A DNA stretch of 64,000 nucleotides from Dromiciops gliroides (taxonomy: Eukaryota > Chordata > Mammalia > Microbiotheria > Microbiotheriidae). The notes under the pieces are model-generated. The model did no database searches and was not told the origin of the DNA. It saw only the letters and a program-made list of their open reading frames with translations. Both the position numbers and the translations under genes were made by a program. Where the stretch lies: the NCBI RefSeq assembly GCF_019393635.1, contig NC_057866.1, positions 941,001 to 1,005,000 on the forward strand. Direction: 5' to 3'. Positions 11,801 to 23,441 of this stretch are shown here, piece after piece; position 1 is the stretch's first letter, and each line of letters begins with the position of its first letter.

Positions 11801-12169
11801 GCTTTCCTGGTATGTTCCTATGGGAGGAGCCCCCACAATACTGACTAGTAGTTCTCAGGGCAAGGAAAACTGCATTTATCAATGTGATATTGAGGAAAAG
11901 AGCAGGATCAAAGACAGGAAGGGGTGATGATGGAGAGAAGGCAGAAGTGCTCAGCTGATTGATTTTTCTTTCTTTCTCTTCCAAGGACAATAACCTTTAG
12001 ACTAGATTGGGTAGAGCGGCAATGGCCAAGGGGCAGCTGATGGTGGGTGTTGGGGGTCAGTCCTGTGGCCAATCACAGACAGCTTTCTTCTCAAATGAGA
12101 AGCTGAAACAAACATGGGAGGGACAGCCAATCCACTGTGGACAGAACTCATCAAGTTCTTGATGAGCTT

Positions 12170-12540
12170 AGAGGCTTGAGCTGAATCTAATCAGAATATG
12201 TATGAGTGGTCAGTATGAAGTCTTGCACTCAGGTTGGCAAAGATCCTGGGGTCTGAGGGGACTTCAGGCTTAGTACAAATCTGCAGTGTAATGGCAGTCT
12301 TGGGCTACATTGAGGGGCAGCATCCAGGACAAGGCAGCAAATAGCTCCTGTTTCTTCTGCCCTAGTCATGGTACATGCAGTAGGTTGGGATCAGCTCTGG
12401 GCACCACGTTTAAGAAGGGCATTGATAGGCGCATTCAGAGGAGGGCAGCCAGGGTGGAGAGGGGGCTCCAAGTCCTTCACATGAGAATTGGTTGGAGGAA
12501 CTGGGCTGGTTCAGCCTGAGCAGGAGGAGATGTGGGAAGA
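12170..12540 (+). mobile_element. CR1/L3 LINE remnant, sense
   Basis: CR1/L3 landmarks in order: CTTGGGCTACATTGAGGGGC, AGCTCTGGGCACCACGTTTA, AGAGGAGGGCAGCCAGGGTG and AACTGGGCTGGTTCAGCCTG. Confidence 0.75.
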
Positions 12541-13650
12541 CACGAGCGCTAGCCTGGGTCTTATGGCAGGAAGGAGCCGGTGGCCAATGTAGACTGAGGT
12601 CGGGATGAGCTTTCTGGCCCCAGGAGCGTCCCGGGGTGGGCTGGGCTGAGATGCAGAATGGCCAGTTCTCTCCAAGAGCAGAGGTTCTTCCTTGGGGCCT
12701 AAACTCCTTTCACTGTGACTGTTTCTGGTGGCTGGGGAGTGGCAGCTACTGCCTACCCTCCCATGGGCATCCCGTGCAATTCTTGAAGCACTGTTGTGTA
12801 GGGTGACCCCCAATCTTCCCTTCTCATACTGGCAGCCCAGTGTTCTCTCCAGTGTCTCCTCGTAGCCTTCTCTCCTCCAGGCACCCACTTTTTCTGCTCT
12901 TTCTCACGAGCCTCCAGGCTGTCTTGAGAGTGCCCTGGGGGTCAGGGCAGCTGCTCTGAGAGATGGGGTCATATGACAAGATAGGGCATGGGCCTGGCCA
13001 CTGGGCTACTAAAGAGCTATCGATCCATGGTTTTCCGTGACCTTGTTTCTCATGGTGTCTCCGCTCAGGGAGTCCGATTTCGACAGTCAGAGGAATCCAG
13101 CAGAAGCAGTCCCAGGCTGCGGGCAGGTTTTCTCCAGGCGAGGGAAAGAGCAGCTGCCCTCAGCCCTTTCTCTCCTCAGAGGAGGGAAGCAGACAACTCC
13201 TAGCCAGCTCTGGTGGATGCTAAGTGGGGTGGGAGGAGGAGGTACTGATGTATCCATGTGCTGAAGGTCTTGGACAGCTCTGTGGACACTTTTCCTTTGC
13301 CCCCAAACCTTTGCAGAGGGGTGTGTGTGTGCATGCGTGTGTGCGTGTTCGTGAGCACACTATTGTGCATGTGAAGATTCTGAGCGGACAAGTTAAGGAG
13401 GGGGGCGCCTTGTTCAAGATCTTGCCAGGCTAAGCTTCATCCCTGGATGACTGCCACCATCCTATGCCCTTGCTCCCACACAATTGCCACTTACCCAAGA
13501 GGAAGAAAATCACAAAACCTTGCAGGCCGAGTCCACTACAAATGTGTTCCATGATCCCAGCTGGCCCTTTCCCAGGGTGAGCCGATCTTTTGGGGCCTTC
13601 AAAGCTGACTCACTACTTATTCATCCCAGCAGATTTTCTAAGACTTTTAC
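12541..13650. other. Non-coding unique stretch
   Basis: No recognised exon or repeat apart from a short TG-rich segment at 13320-13360. Confidence 0.45.
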
Positions 13651-13797
13651 TTTTTTTTTTGGTGGGGCAATGAGGGTTAAGTGACTTGCCCAGGGTCACA
13701 CAGCTAGTAAGTGTTAAGTGGTTAAGGCCGGATTTGAAGTCAGGCCCTCCTGAATCCAGGGCTGGTGCTTAATACACTGTGCCACCTAGCTGCCCCC
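13651..13797 (-). mobile_element. Marsupial tRNA-derived SINE, minus
   Basis: Poly-T, GTGACTTGCCCAGGGTCACA, ending CACCTAGCTGCCCCC. Flanks TTTTCTAAGACTTTTA (about 13634) and TTTTCTAGGCCTTTTA (about 13798) look like a diverged target-site duplication. Confidence 0.85.
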
Positions 13798-13809
13798 TTT
13801 TCTAGGCCT

Positions 13810-15527
13810 TTTAATCTCTCTTCAAAGCTCTCTTGGCTCCCCTCTCCCACACCAGAGTCTTGACGGAGAATCTTGCCTCACATTTTATTGAAAACCAATG
13901 GCCATTCACTGGCTGCCCCCTCCTCAGCTCACATCTCCCAGAGGCCTGGGGTCGCTCTCTCTTTCACTCCTCTCTCACATCCTCCTTGCCAAGGCCAGCA
14001 CTGCTTCTGCACCAGCGCTCCCATTCCATCTCATTACTTCCAAGAGGCTGCCCCCTTCCATCCCCACCCCCTCTCTTATCTTCAGTCTCTCCCTGTCCAC
14101 CAGCTCCTCCTCCAGTGCCTCCCCCATCCTCAAATTCATCCCGGCTACTGTCCTGCCACCCGCTCTCTTTTCTAGCTAAGCTGTCTGTCTGTAATAGGGA
14201 CCCCACTTCTTTTCTTCTTGCTCCCTTTTAACTCCCCACAGTCTAGCTCACAACCTTATCGTTCACCTGAAACTTCTCTCCTCAAAGCTATCATTGATAC
14301 TTTAATGGCCAAGCCTCACCCTTCTTGACCTCTGTGGCCTTTGACCTTGTGGTCAAACACTCTCCTCCTGAGTACTGTCTTCTCTCTGGGTTCTCAGGAC
14401 CCCCCCCCATCTCTGTCTCTGCTTTTCTCCTGCCTCTCTGCCTGCTCCTCCTCTGTCTCCTTGACTGGATCCTCCTCCAGACCATGGCCTCTAAGCACAG
14501 CTGTCCCTCAGGCTCTGTCCTGGGCCCTCTGCTCTTCTTCCTCTCTCCTCCTTCATTTGGTGAGTTCATCTCCTTCCGTGGATTTAATGATCATTTCTGT
14601 ACTGACAGTTCTCAGGGTTATTTGTCCTGACCTCTCTCTTCACTTCCAATCTCATTTCCAAGTGCCTAGTGCATGTCTTGAACATGGAAAACTCGACATG
14701 TTTGAGAATGAACTCATTCTATTTCCCCTTAACCCTTCTCTTCATTTATACTTGGAGTGAGGCAGAGGGTCCCATCATTCCTCCAGTTGCCCTGACTCAC
14801 AATCTAAGTGTCACCCTTGACTCCCTCTCACTTCCCCATGGCTAATCGGTTGCCAAGGTCAATTTTACCTTGGTGACATCTACTGTGCACACACCCTTCT
14901 CTCCTCTGACATTGCCCGACCCTGTTGCAGATCCTCATCACCTCAGGCCAGGACTGTTGCAGCTGGGGTGGGGGGTCGCTCTGCCTCCAGTGTCTTCCCC
15001 TTCCAATCCATCCTCCATTCAGCTACTGAAGTGATTTTTCCTAAAGCACACCCCTACTCAGTAAACTCCAGTGGCTCCCTATCACCCTCAGGGTCAAGGA
15101 CAAAATGTTCTGTTTGGCTTTCAAAGCCCTTCTGAATCTACCCCCTCCCTTTCTAGTCTTCTCACTCACCCATGCCCACGCTTTGACCCAATGACCTAGC
15201 CTCCTGGCTCTCCCACCAACAACCCCCCATCTCTCATCTCTGGCCTTCTCTGGCTGTCCCCCTTACCTGGGATGGCCTCTCTCCTCCCCTCCGTTCCCTA
15301 ACTTCCTTCAGATTTCACTTCAAACGCCATCTTCTAAGAAACCTTTCCAAGCCCTCTTAATGTGAGTTCCTTTCCCCTGTTCATTATCTCCGATTTATCC
15401 CATCTGGATTTGTCTTCCCCATTAGACTGTGAGCTCCTTGGGGCAGTTCCCCCTTTTTCTTGTGTCCCTCCCTCTTACCACAGGGCCTGCCACAATAGGT
15501 GCTTAATAAATGCTTGTTGGCAGGCAA
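13810..15527 (+). mobile_element. Long L2 LINE remnant (ORF 3' part and 3' end), sense
   Basis: About 1.7 kb in L2 order: the ORF part with CTCAGGCTCTGTCCTGGGCC and GACCTCTCTCTTCACTTCCA, then CAGCTACTGAAGTGATTTTT, CTCCAGTGGCTCCCTATCAC, GACTGTGAGCTCCTTGGGGC, and the 3' terminus GGTGCTTAATAAATGCTTG. Many stops; inactive. It is the longest single old LINE in the window. Confidence 0.8.
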
Positions 15528-15542
15528 CCTAACCCTAACCCT
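15528..15542. repeat. Telomere-like CCTAACCCTAACCCT
   Basis: Two and a half units of the vertebrate telomere repeat (CCCTAA) lie directly after the 3' end of the L2 element. Confidence 0.8.
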
Positions 15543-16189
15543 CCCCCCCCAGATCTCTTTTTCAAAGCCAGCAGCATTCCCAGGGATGGTGCAGGCCAGG
15601 TGCTAGACTGTCCACATATGGATCCAGAGATTCTTCAATGATGACAGGCCCTTATGGGTCCTCACCCCCTCCCCAGCCCACTCCTTGTTCATGGACACTA
15701 AGTGACTTTTCTGAGGGGATGTGGCCCACAGGGACAGGGCCACACTAGTGCCCAGGCACTTGTGTCTGACCTGCTATTGACCAGAGGATCCAAACCTTTG
15801 GCCATACCCTGCTCCCTCTGGTCTTCCATTCAGTGGGGGCTGGCATGTGACAATGTTTCACCCAAAGATGAGCGCCCCTTCTACCAGTGGACAGCCTCCC
15901 CTCCCCTTCTCCCAGGAAGTTCCGTGAGTGTTGTATTAGCCAACTGTGCTTGACTAGCCTCCTCTCTTGGGGGATCCCATCTTCTCTCTGGTCCTATGCT
16001 CACTGTCTGGAGTAGAGAAAGCTAGGGCTTGTGGTCAGCCTTTGTGGGTCTTAGGGGGTCCTGACATCCTGACACTCAGTGCCCTGAAGGCTTCCCACTC
16101 TGCATCACCTTGAGGGCCAGGGATCAGAGGCCCCAAGCTGTCTCCATGCCTTGGGGGCTCACCCCTGTGGCCAGGTGGGAGGCATAGAG
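15543..16189. other. Non-coding unique stretch
   Basis: No recognised exon, repeat or signal. Confidence 0.4.
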
Positions 16190-16660
16190 TCTTAGGTTTG
16201 GGAGGGGCTCAGAGGCCTCTCATCTAGGCTGTACCTGACTAAGCATCCCCTTCCCAACAACCCCAGCCAATGGTCCTCCAGTCTTTGCTTTAAGATCTAG
16301 TCTAGTGAGGGGCCTCCCTCCCTCCTTCACGCTGGGCATCCCAGGCCATTTTGATGTGGCAGATTCCATCATTAGGATGTCTCTCCTGGTATGAAACTGA
16401 GATGTGCTCTCTTTTCTTAAAAACAACAGCAACACCTTTCTTCAAGTTTTACCCTCTAGGGCCAAGCTGAACCATCCTGCTCTCTCTTCCACATGGGAGC
16501 CCTTCAGATCCCTCAGCACAGTAGCCATGTCTCCCAAGCCTTTTTTTCTCCAGGCTTCACATCCTCAGCTCCTTCAAATGATGCCCATATGTTCTCTCAG
16601 GCCCCTCGTTACCGAGCTCATCTGTGCCCTTCTGAGTATTAGCTTTCAGAACAAGCAGCT
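16190..16660 (-). mobile_element. CR1/L3 LINE 3' region, antisense
   Basis: On the + strand: GGTCCTCCAGTCTTTGCTTT, ACCCTCTAGGGCCAAGCTGA, CTCCAGGCTTCACATCCTCA and AGCTCCTTCAAATGATGCCC, the reverse complement of a typical mammalian L3/CR1 end. Confidence 0.75.
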
Positions 16661-16954
16661 GAAGGTGGGAAGGAAGGGTAGATGCCAAGTCCTCCGAGGT
16701 TCAAGGGAGGGGGAATCATTGTGCCTTTGCCTTGGCCCTCAAATGTCAGAACTATCTGGCTGTGGACAGTGACACGCTTGCTTCCCACTTGGCATCCAGA
16801 TCTCAGCACCGCGGACAGCTGCCAGATTCCCTAAGGGGCTTTCTGAAGAGCAGAGAAAGTCTCTGAGTCTCCTCTCCTCCTTTGTCCCACCCACCTGCCC
16901 TTCTAGCCAAAGGCTTCAGGGTCTGCTGCCCAGGATTCCCACGGGAACTCAGAG

Positions 16955-17055
<101 letters not shown>

Positions 17056-17285
17056 ATGAATGAGTCTGGAGGAGTGTGTGTGAGTTTGTGTATGTATAAC
17101 TGTGTGTGTGTGTCTATAGGATTGTGTATGTGTTTGTGGGTGTATAACTCTGTGAGAGTCTGGAGGAATGTGTATGTGTTTGTGGGTGTATAACTGTGTG
17201 AGAGTCTGGAGGAGTGTGTATGTGAGTTTGTGTGTATAACTATGTGTGCACACGTGAGTTTGTATAACTGTGCATGTGTGTGTGA

Positions 17286-17819
17286 GAGTGCCCCCCCCCA
17301 TACTCCCCAGACACCCTCCCTGCTTTGGTGAGGTCAGTGAGGCCCCTGTGCTCCTGCCCTCTTGCAAAGGAGCTGGGGGAGGGTGGGAGGGGAGGGGGGC
17401 ATGTTTTCCTGGGGTGTCCACATTTGGCTCACAGGAGCTTCCAGATCTGCTACATTTCCTTGACAGACTTTTGTCCTTGTGAGGGCAGCCAAAATGTCAC
17501 AGCCAAGGTGTTTGGCCTGGAACTCAGCCAGAGGACTCCCAAGGGCAGATGGGGAACTCAGTGGTTTGTCTGAGATGAGGGGAGTCACATGTCCAAGGTC
17601 TGGCTCCAGGGTGTCTTCAACTCCCACCCCCATGACCCTGAGGACCTGAAGGTCACTTCCCTTCATGGCTTCAGTGTTTGAGCCTACTTGACAGCCCATC
17701 TCCCAAATACATGTCTTTGCACAGGCTGTCCCCCACGCTTAGTCTGCCCTCCCTCCTAATCTCTGCTTTGGAGAATCTCTAGTTTTCTTCAGGACTCAGA
17801 GCAGGGACCCTCTGACATG
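17286..17819. other. Non-coding unique stretch
   Basis: No recognised exon or transposon. Confidence 0.4.
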
Positions 17820-17893
17820 AAGGCAGCTGGTGTCACAGTGGACAGAGAGGTGAACCAGGAGCCAGGAAGACCTGAATTCAAATCCAGCTTCAA
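17820..17893 (+). mobile_element. Truncated marsupial SINE
   Basis: AAGGCAGCTGGTGTCACAGT to GAATTCAAATCCAGCTTCAA only; the 3' half is replaced by a purine tract. Confidence 0.65.
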
Positions 17894-18025
17894 GAAGGAG
17901 GGAGGAGGGGGAAGAGAGAGACAGACAGAAAGACAGAGTCAGAGGGAAGAGAGAGAGAGGCAGAGCTGGGGGAGAAAAAGGGAGGGAAGAAAGCGAGACA
18001 GAGAAAGAAGGGAGAGAGACGGAGA
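17894..18025. repeat. Purine-rich (GA) tract
   Basis: Nearly only A and G on the + strand (GAGAGAGACAGACAGAAAGA). Confidence 0.85.
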
Positions 18026-19175
18026 TCTTCCCAGGCTCTTGTGCCAGTTGACCTGTGCAGTCTGAGCCCTGCTAGGGGCTGAATTAACACTGGTACGAAT
18101 ATCAATATGGGATGACAAATGAAGGACCTTGCAAAGATCTGCTTCTGAGTGCAGGAAAATGGGAACCGCTGGTGCTCCTTACCTTCTGTCATCCTGACCT
18201 CTTGGGACATCTTGGACAAGAGAATGAGGGGCGGCTCCAGAGCCAAACTGAAGAGCCCGAGAGGAACCTTTCTTGTCCCCCCATTGTAGCCATCCAAGCC
18301 AGTAGAAACTCTGAGGGCGCCAAAGGTCTCAGGGTTCTGCCCCAGATTAGTCTGAAGTGGGGGGACTGTCAATACACCATTTCAACCAGGTATTTTGTTT
18401 CAGTGTTTCTTGGAGAGGGAGAGAGGGAGGATGGGAAGGAAGGAAAGCTAATCCAAGACCTCTGAGGTGGGCTTGGGGAGAGAGGAAAGAAGAATGTCCA
18501 GAACCTTCCCCGGAAAGGTGTCTAGGAAGGACCCAGAGCCCAGTCCTCTCCTCTCCTCTCTAGGTTCAATAAGGGCAAATGGAAAGTCGAACCTGGATGG
18601 TTTTCTGAGTGTGCGTCTCACTCCAAGCTAGAGTGTGTGTCCCAGTGGGGATGACTGAATGAGGGCACCAGCCCCCCTTCCCTCTGCCCGATGTGGGGTT
18701 GGCACCCCCACAGTGGCCGCTTGGAGCCAGGGCCGGTGCTTTACCACTGTGCCATCTAGCTGGCCTCCCCCTGTCCTCCCCATGGGCAAGGCGGAGCCAG
18801 CGCTCCTGTGCAGACCAGCCCCCCCCCCCCCCCGCCCCGTGTCTCCATTAAGCCTCCTCCCCTCCTCCCCCCTCCTCTCCTCCCGCCAGGGCTTTCACTA
18901 CGAGCACTTTCTCCCTCGCCAGCAACGTTCTCCGGTCCCCACCTAAGAAAACCTTCCCTCCCCCAGGTGCCCATTCCCACGGCCCCAGGCATGGTCAGCC
19001 CACGGGAGGGTCATTCTGGAGCCGCTCAGTGACCAGGCAGCACGTATCCAATGGCTCCCGCGACGCCGGCAGTGTCTGGACCTTCGTCCGGCCTCTCACC
19101 TGCCTCCAGTCCGACATCCCCATTTGCCTATTGGATATCTTGAGCTGGATTCCCCAGACACCACCACCATCACTA
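18026..19175. other. Non-coding stretch with SINE scrap and CpG patch
   Basis: A SINE remnant in minus orientation lies near 18727-18770 (GCCGGTGCTTTACCACTGTG). CpGs cluster at 19010-19100. No supported exon; the proline-rich frames follow CCTCC tracts. Confidence 0.45.
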
Positions 19176-19435
19176 CCAGCATCATTACAGCCAAGCTTTC
19201 CACAACGCCCCCTTGCGCCGGGCACTGAGCTAAGCGCGTTACAGACGTTTTCTCTCATTTGATCCTCACAACCACCCTGGGAAGTAGATGCTCGCGTTAT
19301 CCCCATTTCACAAACGAGGAAACCAAGGCAAGCAGATCGAGGATCGCACCCCCAGGAAGTGCCTGAGGCTAGATTTGAACTCAGGGCTGCCTGACTCTAG
19401 GCCTGGTGCTCTGTCCGCTGTGGCGGCCCCTCTTA
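19176..19435 (-). mobile_element. MIR-type SINE, antisense
   Basis: GGGCACTGAGCTAAGCGCGT, TCATTTGATCCTCACAACCA, CCCCATTTCACAAACGAGGA and GATTTGAACTCAGGGCTGCC in MIR antisense order. Unusually rich in intact CpGs for an old SINE. Confidence 0.8.
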
Positions 19436-19439
19436 AACC

Positions 19440-20255
19440 CAACATGTGACGGCACTCACCTTTCCCCCAAACCCTCCCGCCGCCTGGGCTCTGCCAGGTT
19501 GTTGCCAAGGCCACAGCTTCTCTGGCGCTGTCCCCATTTGCTCACACCTGGGCTCTTACAGTCGCCTGACCGTCCTCCTGCCCCGGCCTCTCCCCACTCC
19601 GGGCCATCCCGGAACACAGGTCTGGCCACATCCCTCCCTACGCCAGTGGCTCCCAATGACCTCCAGGGCCAAATGGAAATGCTCTTCAGAACTGAGCCCC
19701 CTCCCACGGTGTCGGGTCTTCTCCCAGGATCCGATCCAATCCACATTTCTCAAGTGCCTTCTGTGTCCCTGGCACCGCTAAATGCAGGGGATAGGATTGA
19801 TAAGAAAGATGGTCCCAGCCTTCAGAAGCTGAGGACCCAGGGAGGGAACCGGCACACAAAAGGAGGCGGTACGAGGCGCGGAGGGGCGGGGGAGGGGGGC
19901 GCGTCTGGCTTGTGAAGTGGAACCAGGTGGAGCAGCGGCGGCAGCGCAGCGCTCTCTCTTCAATCTGGGACTTGCAGGGTTCTCCTCTCAGCCGTGAGCT
20001 TTCTCTGTCCCCCAGGCCTGGGCTGCCCTCGCTCCTTAGTCCTATCCCCTGGCCTTCTCGGCTCCCTTCCCGTCTCTACCTTTCCCTACCTCCCTCAACT
20101 GATGCCTCCCCTCTATTGGTTATCTCCAGTCTCTCCCCCATTGGACTGTAAGCCTCTTGAGGACAGGTACTATTATCTTTCTTTGTATTCCTAGCACTTA
20201 GCACGGTTGCCTGGCACGTAGTAGGTACTTAATAAATTTGTGTTGACCACTCTAG
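19440..20255 (+). mobile_element. L2 LINE 3' pieces interrupted by a GC-rich insert
   Basis: L2-like parts at 19555-19700 (CCAGTGGCTCCCAATGACCT) and 20060-20250 (GGACTGTAAGCCTCTTGAGG, CTGGCACGTAGTAGGTACTT, AATAAATTTG). Between them are a MIR/THER-like piece (19735-19850) and a CpG- and GC-box-rich block (19860-19960). Confidence 0.55.
19861..19955. promoter_or_regulatory. CpG-rich block with GC box (candidate internal promoter)
   Basis: Dense CpGs with GGGGCGGGGG-type Sp1 site (about 19882-19891), CGCGTC, and CAGCGGCGGCAGCGCAGCGC. It lies 2.2 kb before TSPAN4 coding exon 2. No transcript evidence; promoter function is inference. Confidence 0.3.
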
Positions 20256-20264
20256 GGCACAAAC

Positions 20265-20407
20265 TAGCAGCTTAAGAGTGGAGTGTAAAGCACCGGCCCT
20301 GGATTCAGGAGGACCTGAGTTCAAATTCGGCCTCAGACACTTGACACTTACTAGCTGTGTGACCCTGGGCAAGTCACTTAACCCCAATTGCCTCACCCCC
20401 CAAAAAA
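20265..20407 (+). mobile_element. Marsupial tRNA-derived SINE
   Basis: AAAGCACCGGCCCTGGATTC, GAGTTCAAATTCGGCCTCAG, CACTTAACCCCAATTGCCTC and a short A tail. The 5' end is altered (GCAGCTTAAGAGTGGAGTG). Confidence 0.85.
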
Positions 20408-22114
20408 ATGTGTGAGTGAACACAGGCTGGTGAACGAAGCTTGCCACTTGGCCGAGGGTGAGGGTTTTCGGCCAGGACCTTCAGCTCCTCTTTCCCTCCC
20501 CCCATCACTTTGTAGAGGCTGCAAAGACAATGAATCTATGCTCCGGAAGGACGCTAGTGAGGTCCCGAATTCCCTCTTTCTCATTTTTGTTTTTTCTAAT
20601 TGACTTTTGTAATAACGAGCAATTAGGAAGCTCAGCGAAGCCTTTCAGTCATTAAGGAAGTCTGGGGGTGGGCTGGGGGAGGGGGAAGAAAGCCTGGGAG
20701 ACTTAAGAGCTCGGAGAATCATTCTCATGCGAAAGGGTCTTGGCATCTTTCCTTCTGCTGGTCTGGCAAACATGGGCACCGGCTGGGGAGGGGGTGGTAG
20801 GTACTGGTGGTGTTGATCTTTCCCCACAGAGGCTTGCTAGGTAGGAGTTGGGCAACCTTGTTGGCAATGGCGCGACTGATGGAGTTCTGAGGCAGCTGCC
20901 ATGGGGGACCCCCTCAGAGAGATCAGCTTTCGGCGTCTGAAACTCAGCAGCTGAGCCAAGGTTCTCCCCTCCTGGCAGCCCAGGCAGGCAGGCAAGCTCC
21001 ATGGGAATGCAAACGCTTTAGGTGGGCCCCTTCCCACAGCCGCCCACAGAGCTGTACAGTTCTAACTCACTGTCAGCCCATTCATGCATGTTATCCATGA
21101 AATAACCTTAGGTGGTCTTCAGGACAAGGACAGAACAGAGCAGAAATTATTCTCCCCATTTCACAGGTGGAGAAACTGAGTCTTGGAGGGGTCACACAAT
21201 GAGCCAGTGACATCTACAGAGCGAGTCAGGTCTCCCTCCTCTTCCAGGGGTCTTCTCACCTGTACCTAGCTGCCTCTGGGGGCCTAGCAAGTGTGTGAGG
21301 CCCTGGAGAGACCAACATTTATGGTAGCTTTTGGGGAGAGAGGGGGAGGGGGAGGCGATCCTAGGGAAAGATGCTACAGAAGGAATTGACTGTCCTGGGG
21401 CAGAAGTGTGGGGGCCAGAGCGGAGAGAGGGCAGGCCCCAGAATCTGGAAAGCCGGGGCTCTGCACCCGCCCGGGGCAGGTCTCCACCCCAAAAGGGCCA
21501 TCTCCTCACCAGTGAAATGAGGCTGGCAGCTGCAGTTTTCTCCTCCCACACTCCTTTGCCCCAGGGGCTGTGGCTTGGAGGGTGGATCCTGGGCTCGGTG
21601 CAGAGGCAGAGGACAGACAGGATTCGGCAGATGCTGCCAGGGTGGAGGGCTGGTGAGGGCTTGGGCATTCTCCGGAAGGAAGTCCCCCAGGGTCCCTGGG
21701 AGATGGCTCCAGCGGCCTCCAGACCAGAGGGTGGCCCAGCCCTCCAGTGGGGATGTGGAGAGCAGAGGTGTGGGCAGGGCCACGCTGGACCAGCAGTGGT
21801 CAGAACGCTCCCCTTCTGTGTGTGATATGGAAGGAATGGTGCGAGGATGAGGCACTGGGGGAGGAGACCCCCGCCCATCCCTTTCCCCCTTGGAGGAGTA
21901 GGGTGGGGTGGGGCTTGGGGCCCCACCCTTGGGAGGAGCCTCTGTGTGAAGCCCAGCAGGTGGGAAGGTGATGGGAGGGAAGGCCTGGGGATCGGGGCAA
22001 GAGGCGCCTCGGAGCCCATCCCACACCCCACTGGGGAAAGCTGTTTGTGGGGAGCACCAGGACAGGGCTGTGGGACAGGGTTTGACGCTCTCCTTTTTCT
22101 TCTTCCACCCCCAG
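20408..22114. other. TSPAN4: Non-coding, upstream of TSPAN4 coding exon 2
   Basis: Intron ending in the exon 2 acceptor. It holds an AT-rich block at 20575-20665 and an antisense MIR piece at about 21060-21280 (ATTTCACAGGTGGAGAAACT). Long minus-strand frames (21192-22202, 21361-22290) overlap the real exon antisense and have no protein-like features. Confidence 0.6.
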
Positions 22115-22306
22115 CTGGGAGGATGCGGGATCCTCGGCGTGGGCATCTGGCTGGCTGTGACGCAGGGCAACTTTGCCACCCTCTCGCCATCCTTCCCTTC
22201 ACTCTCGGCCGCCAACCTGCTCATCGTCACGGGCTCCTTCGTCATGGTCATAGGCTTCGTGGGCTGCATCGGAGCCATCAAGGAAAACAAATGCCTGCTT
22301 CTCAGT
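22115..22306 (+). CDS. TSPAN4: TSPAN4 coding exon 2 (tetraspanin-4): end of TM1, small loop, TM2
   Basis: This 192-base exon encodes 64 residues, about residues 22-85 of tetraspanin-4, a four-pass membrane protein that organises integrins and other partners into tetraspanin-enriched microdomains and migrasomes. It starts at LGGCGILGVGIW (end of TM1), continues through the small extracellular loop (QGNFATLSPSFPSL) and TM2 (AANLLIVTGSFVMVIGF), and ends in the cytosolic signature GCIGAIKENKCLLLS with palmitoylation-type cysteines. The acceptor is CCCCCAG at 22108-22114 and the donor GTGAGT at 22307. GSFVMVIGFVGCIGAIKEN resembles TSPAN4 more than its close paralogue TSPAN9, and later exons settle the identity. 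Both boundaries are phase 0. The preceding 21-residue exon (start Met and most of TM1) was not found upstream in the window. Confidence 0.97.
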
Positions 22307-23441
22307 GTGAGTGTTGGGCAGGGCAGGGACCAGGGCCGGCCTGGTGCCAGCCCTGGGTGAACTCAGGGCTGGGGCACCTGGGAACTGTGTATGGGGGGCC
22401 GGTTGGGACAGGGCACAGGAGGATCATGGATGATGGCCCAGGACAGAGGGACCAGGGGAAGGAGGCAGGACCCGAGGAGGGGCAGAGCTCTGTGTTGTGC
22501 CCCGTCCCCCCAGGCCACCGCCCCCCTCTGGTCCTCTCCTCCGACCCCATCTCTGTGCTGCCCATGCCTGGCGGGGCAGAAGGAAAGCAGACAGGGTGTT
22601 CCCACCTCCCTCCTCTGCCAGCCACCTGCTTTGGACACTTTTGGGGAAGCGCGTTCCCTGGGTCTAGGGAGGATGAGAGAGAATGTTGGCTTTAACCCCT
22701 GGTGCCGGGGCAGGGACTGACAAGAGCCTGGAGCCCTACGGGCCCATCAGCGTGCCTGGGAGCCCTGGGGATGGGCAGGCCTGGCCTGTCCCACGGCCCT
22801 GACCTGGCGCCCCCCACAATGTGACTGGCCCCCTTCCTTTGTGGGGTGGGGCTCTGAGGATCTCGGGCCCATCCTGGGAGTCACCTCAGCCCCTTGGCTC
22901 TGCATTGATCTGGGCCTGGGCCCTTCCTACATCCCTCTCTTCTCCCCAGACTCTGCAGTGGCTCAGGCAGGGCTCTAAGCCAGGCAGGGGGTCCAAGGCT
23001 GGCTCAGGAGTCAGAGGGGCTGTTTGAGCCTCCCCCATGCCCATGGTCCCTCTGGGGCCTGGGTCTCTCCTCAGTGAAATGGAGACGCTGGACTGGGTGG
23101 GAGGTTCCTTCCAGCTCTGCTTGGAGGCGTCCATGAGAGCCGGCTTGAGGCTTGACCAGATGCCTCACAGAAGAAGGGCCTGCCTGGCCTGGGGCCCCCT
23201 TGTCCCTAAATGAGGATGGAGAGGCCGGACTCTGGGGGTGGGGAGTCGTCAGCCCCCAGGACGGGCTGTCCATTGCTGTTACCCCTTTTCCTGGAGCCTG
23301 GGACAGTCTCAGAAAGTTGCCCTTGCCACTTTCTCTCGTGGCGTCCCTGCCCCCAGCCTGGCCGTGGCCACTCAAGCCCAGCCGAGCCAACCTGGGCCAG
23401 TTGGCATTTAGAAGACCCTCCCTTGGCCTCCAGGATGCAGG

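Noticed and set aside
20867..20890. ATGGCGCGACTGATGG as the missing TSPAN4 first exon
   Set aside because: It begins M-A-R like tetraspanins but then reads L-M-E-F-stop and has no TM1 sequence or donor.
21192..22290. 309- and 336-codon minus-strand frames
   Set aside because: They overlap in two frames, are low-complexity Pro/Ser-rich and run antisense through part of TSPAN4 exon 2.
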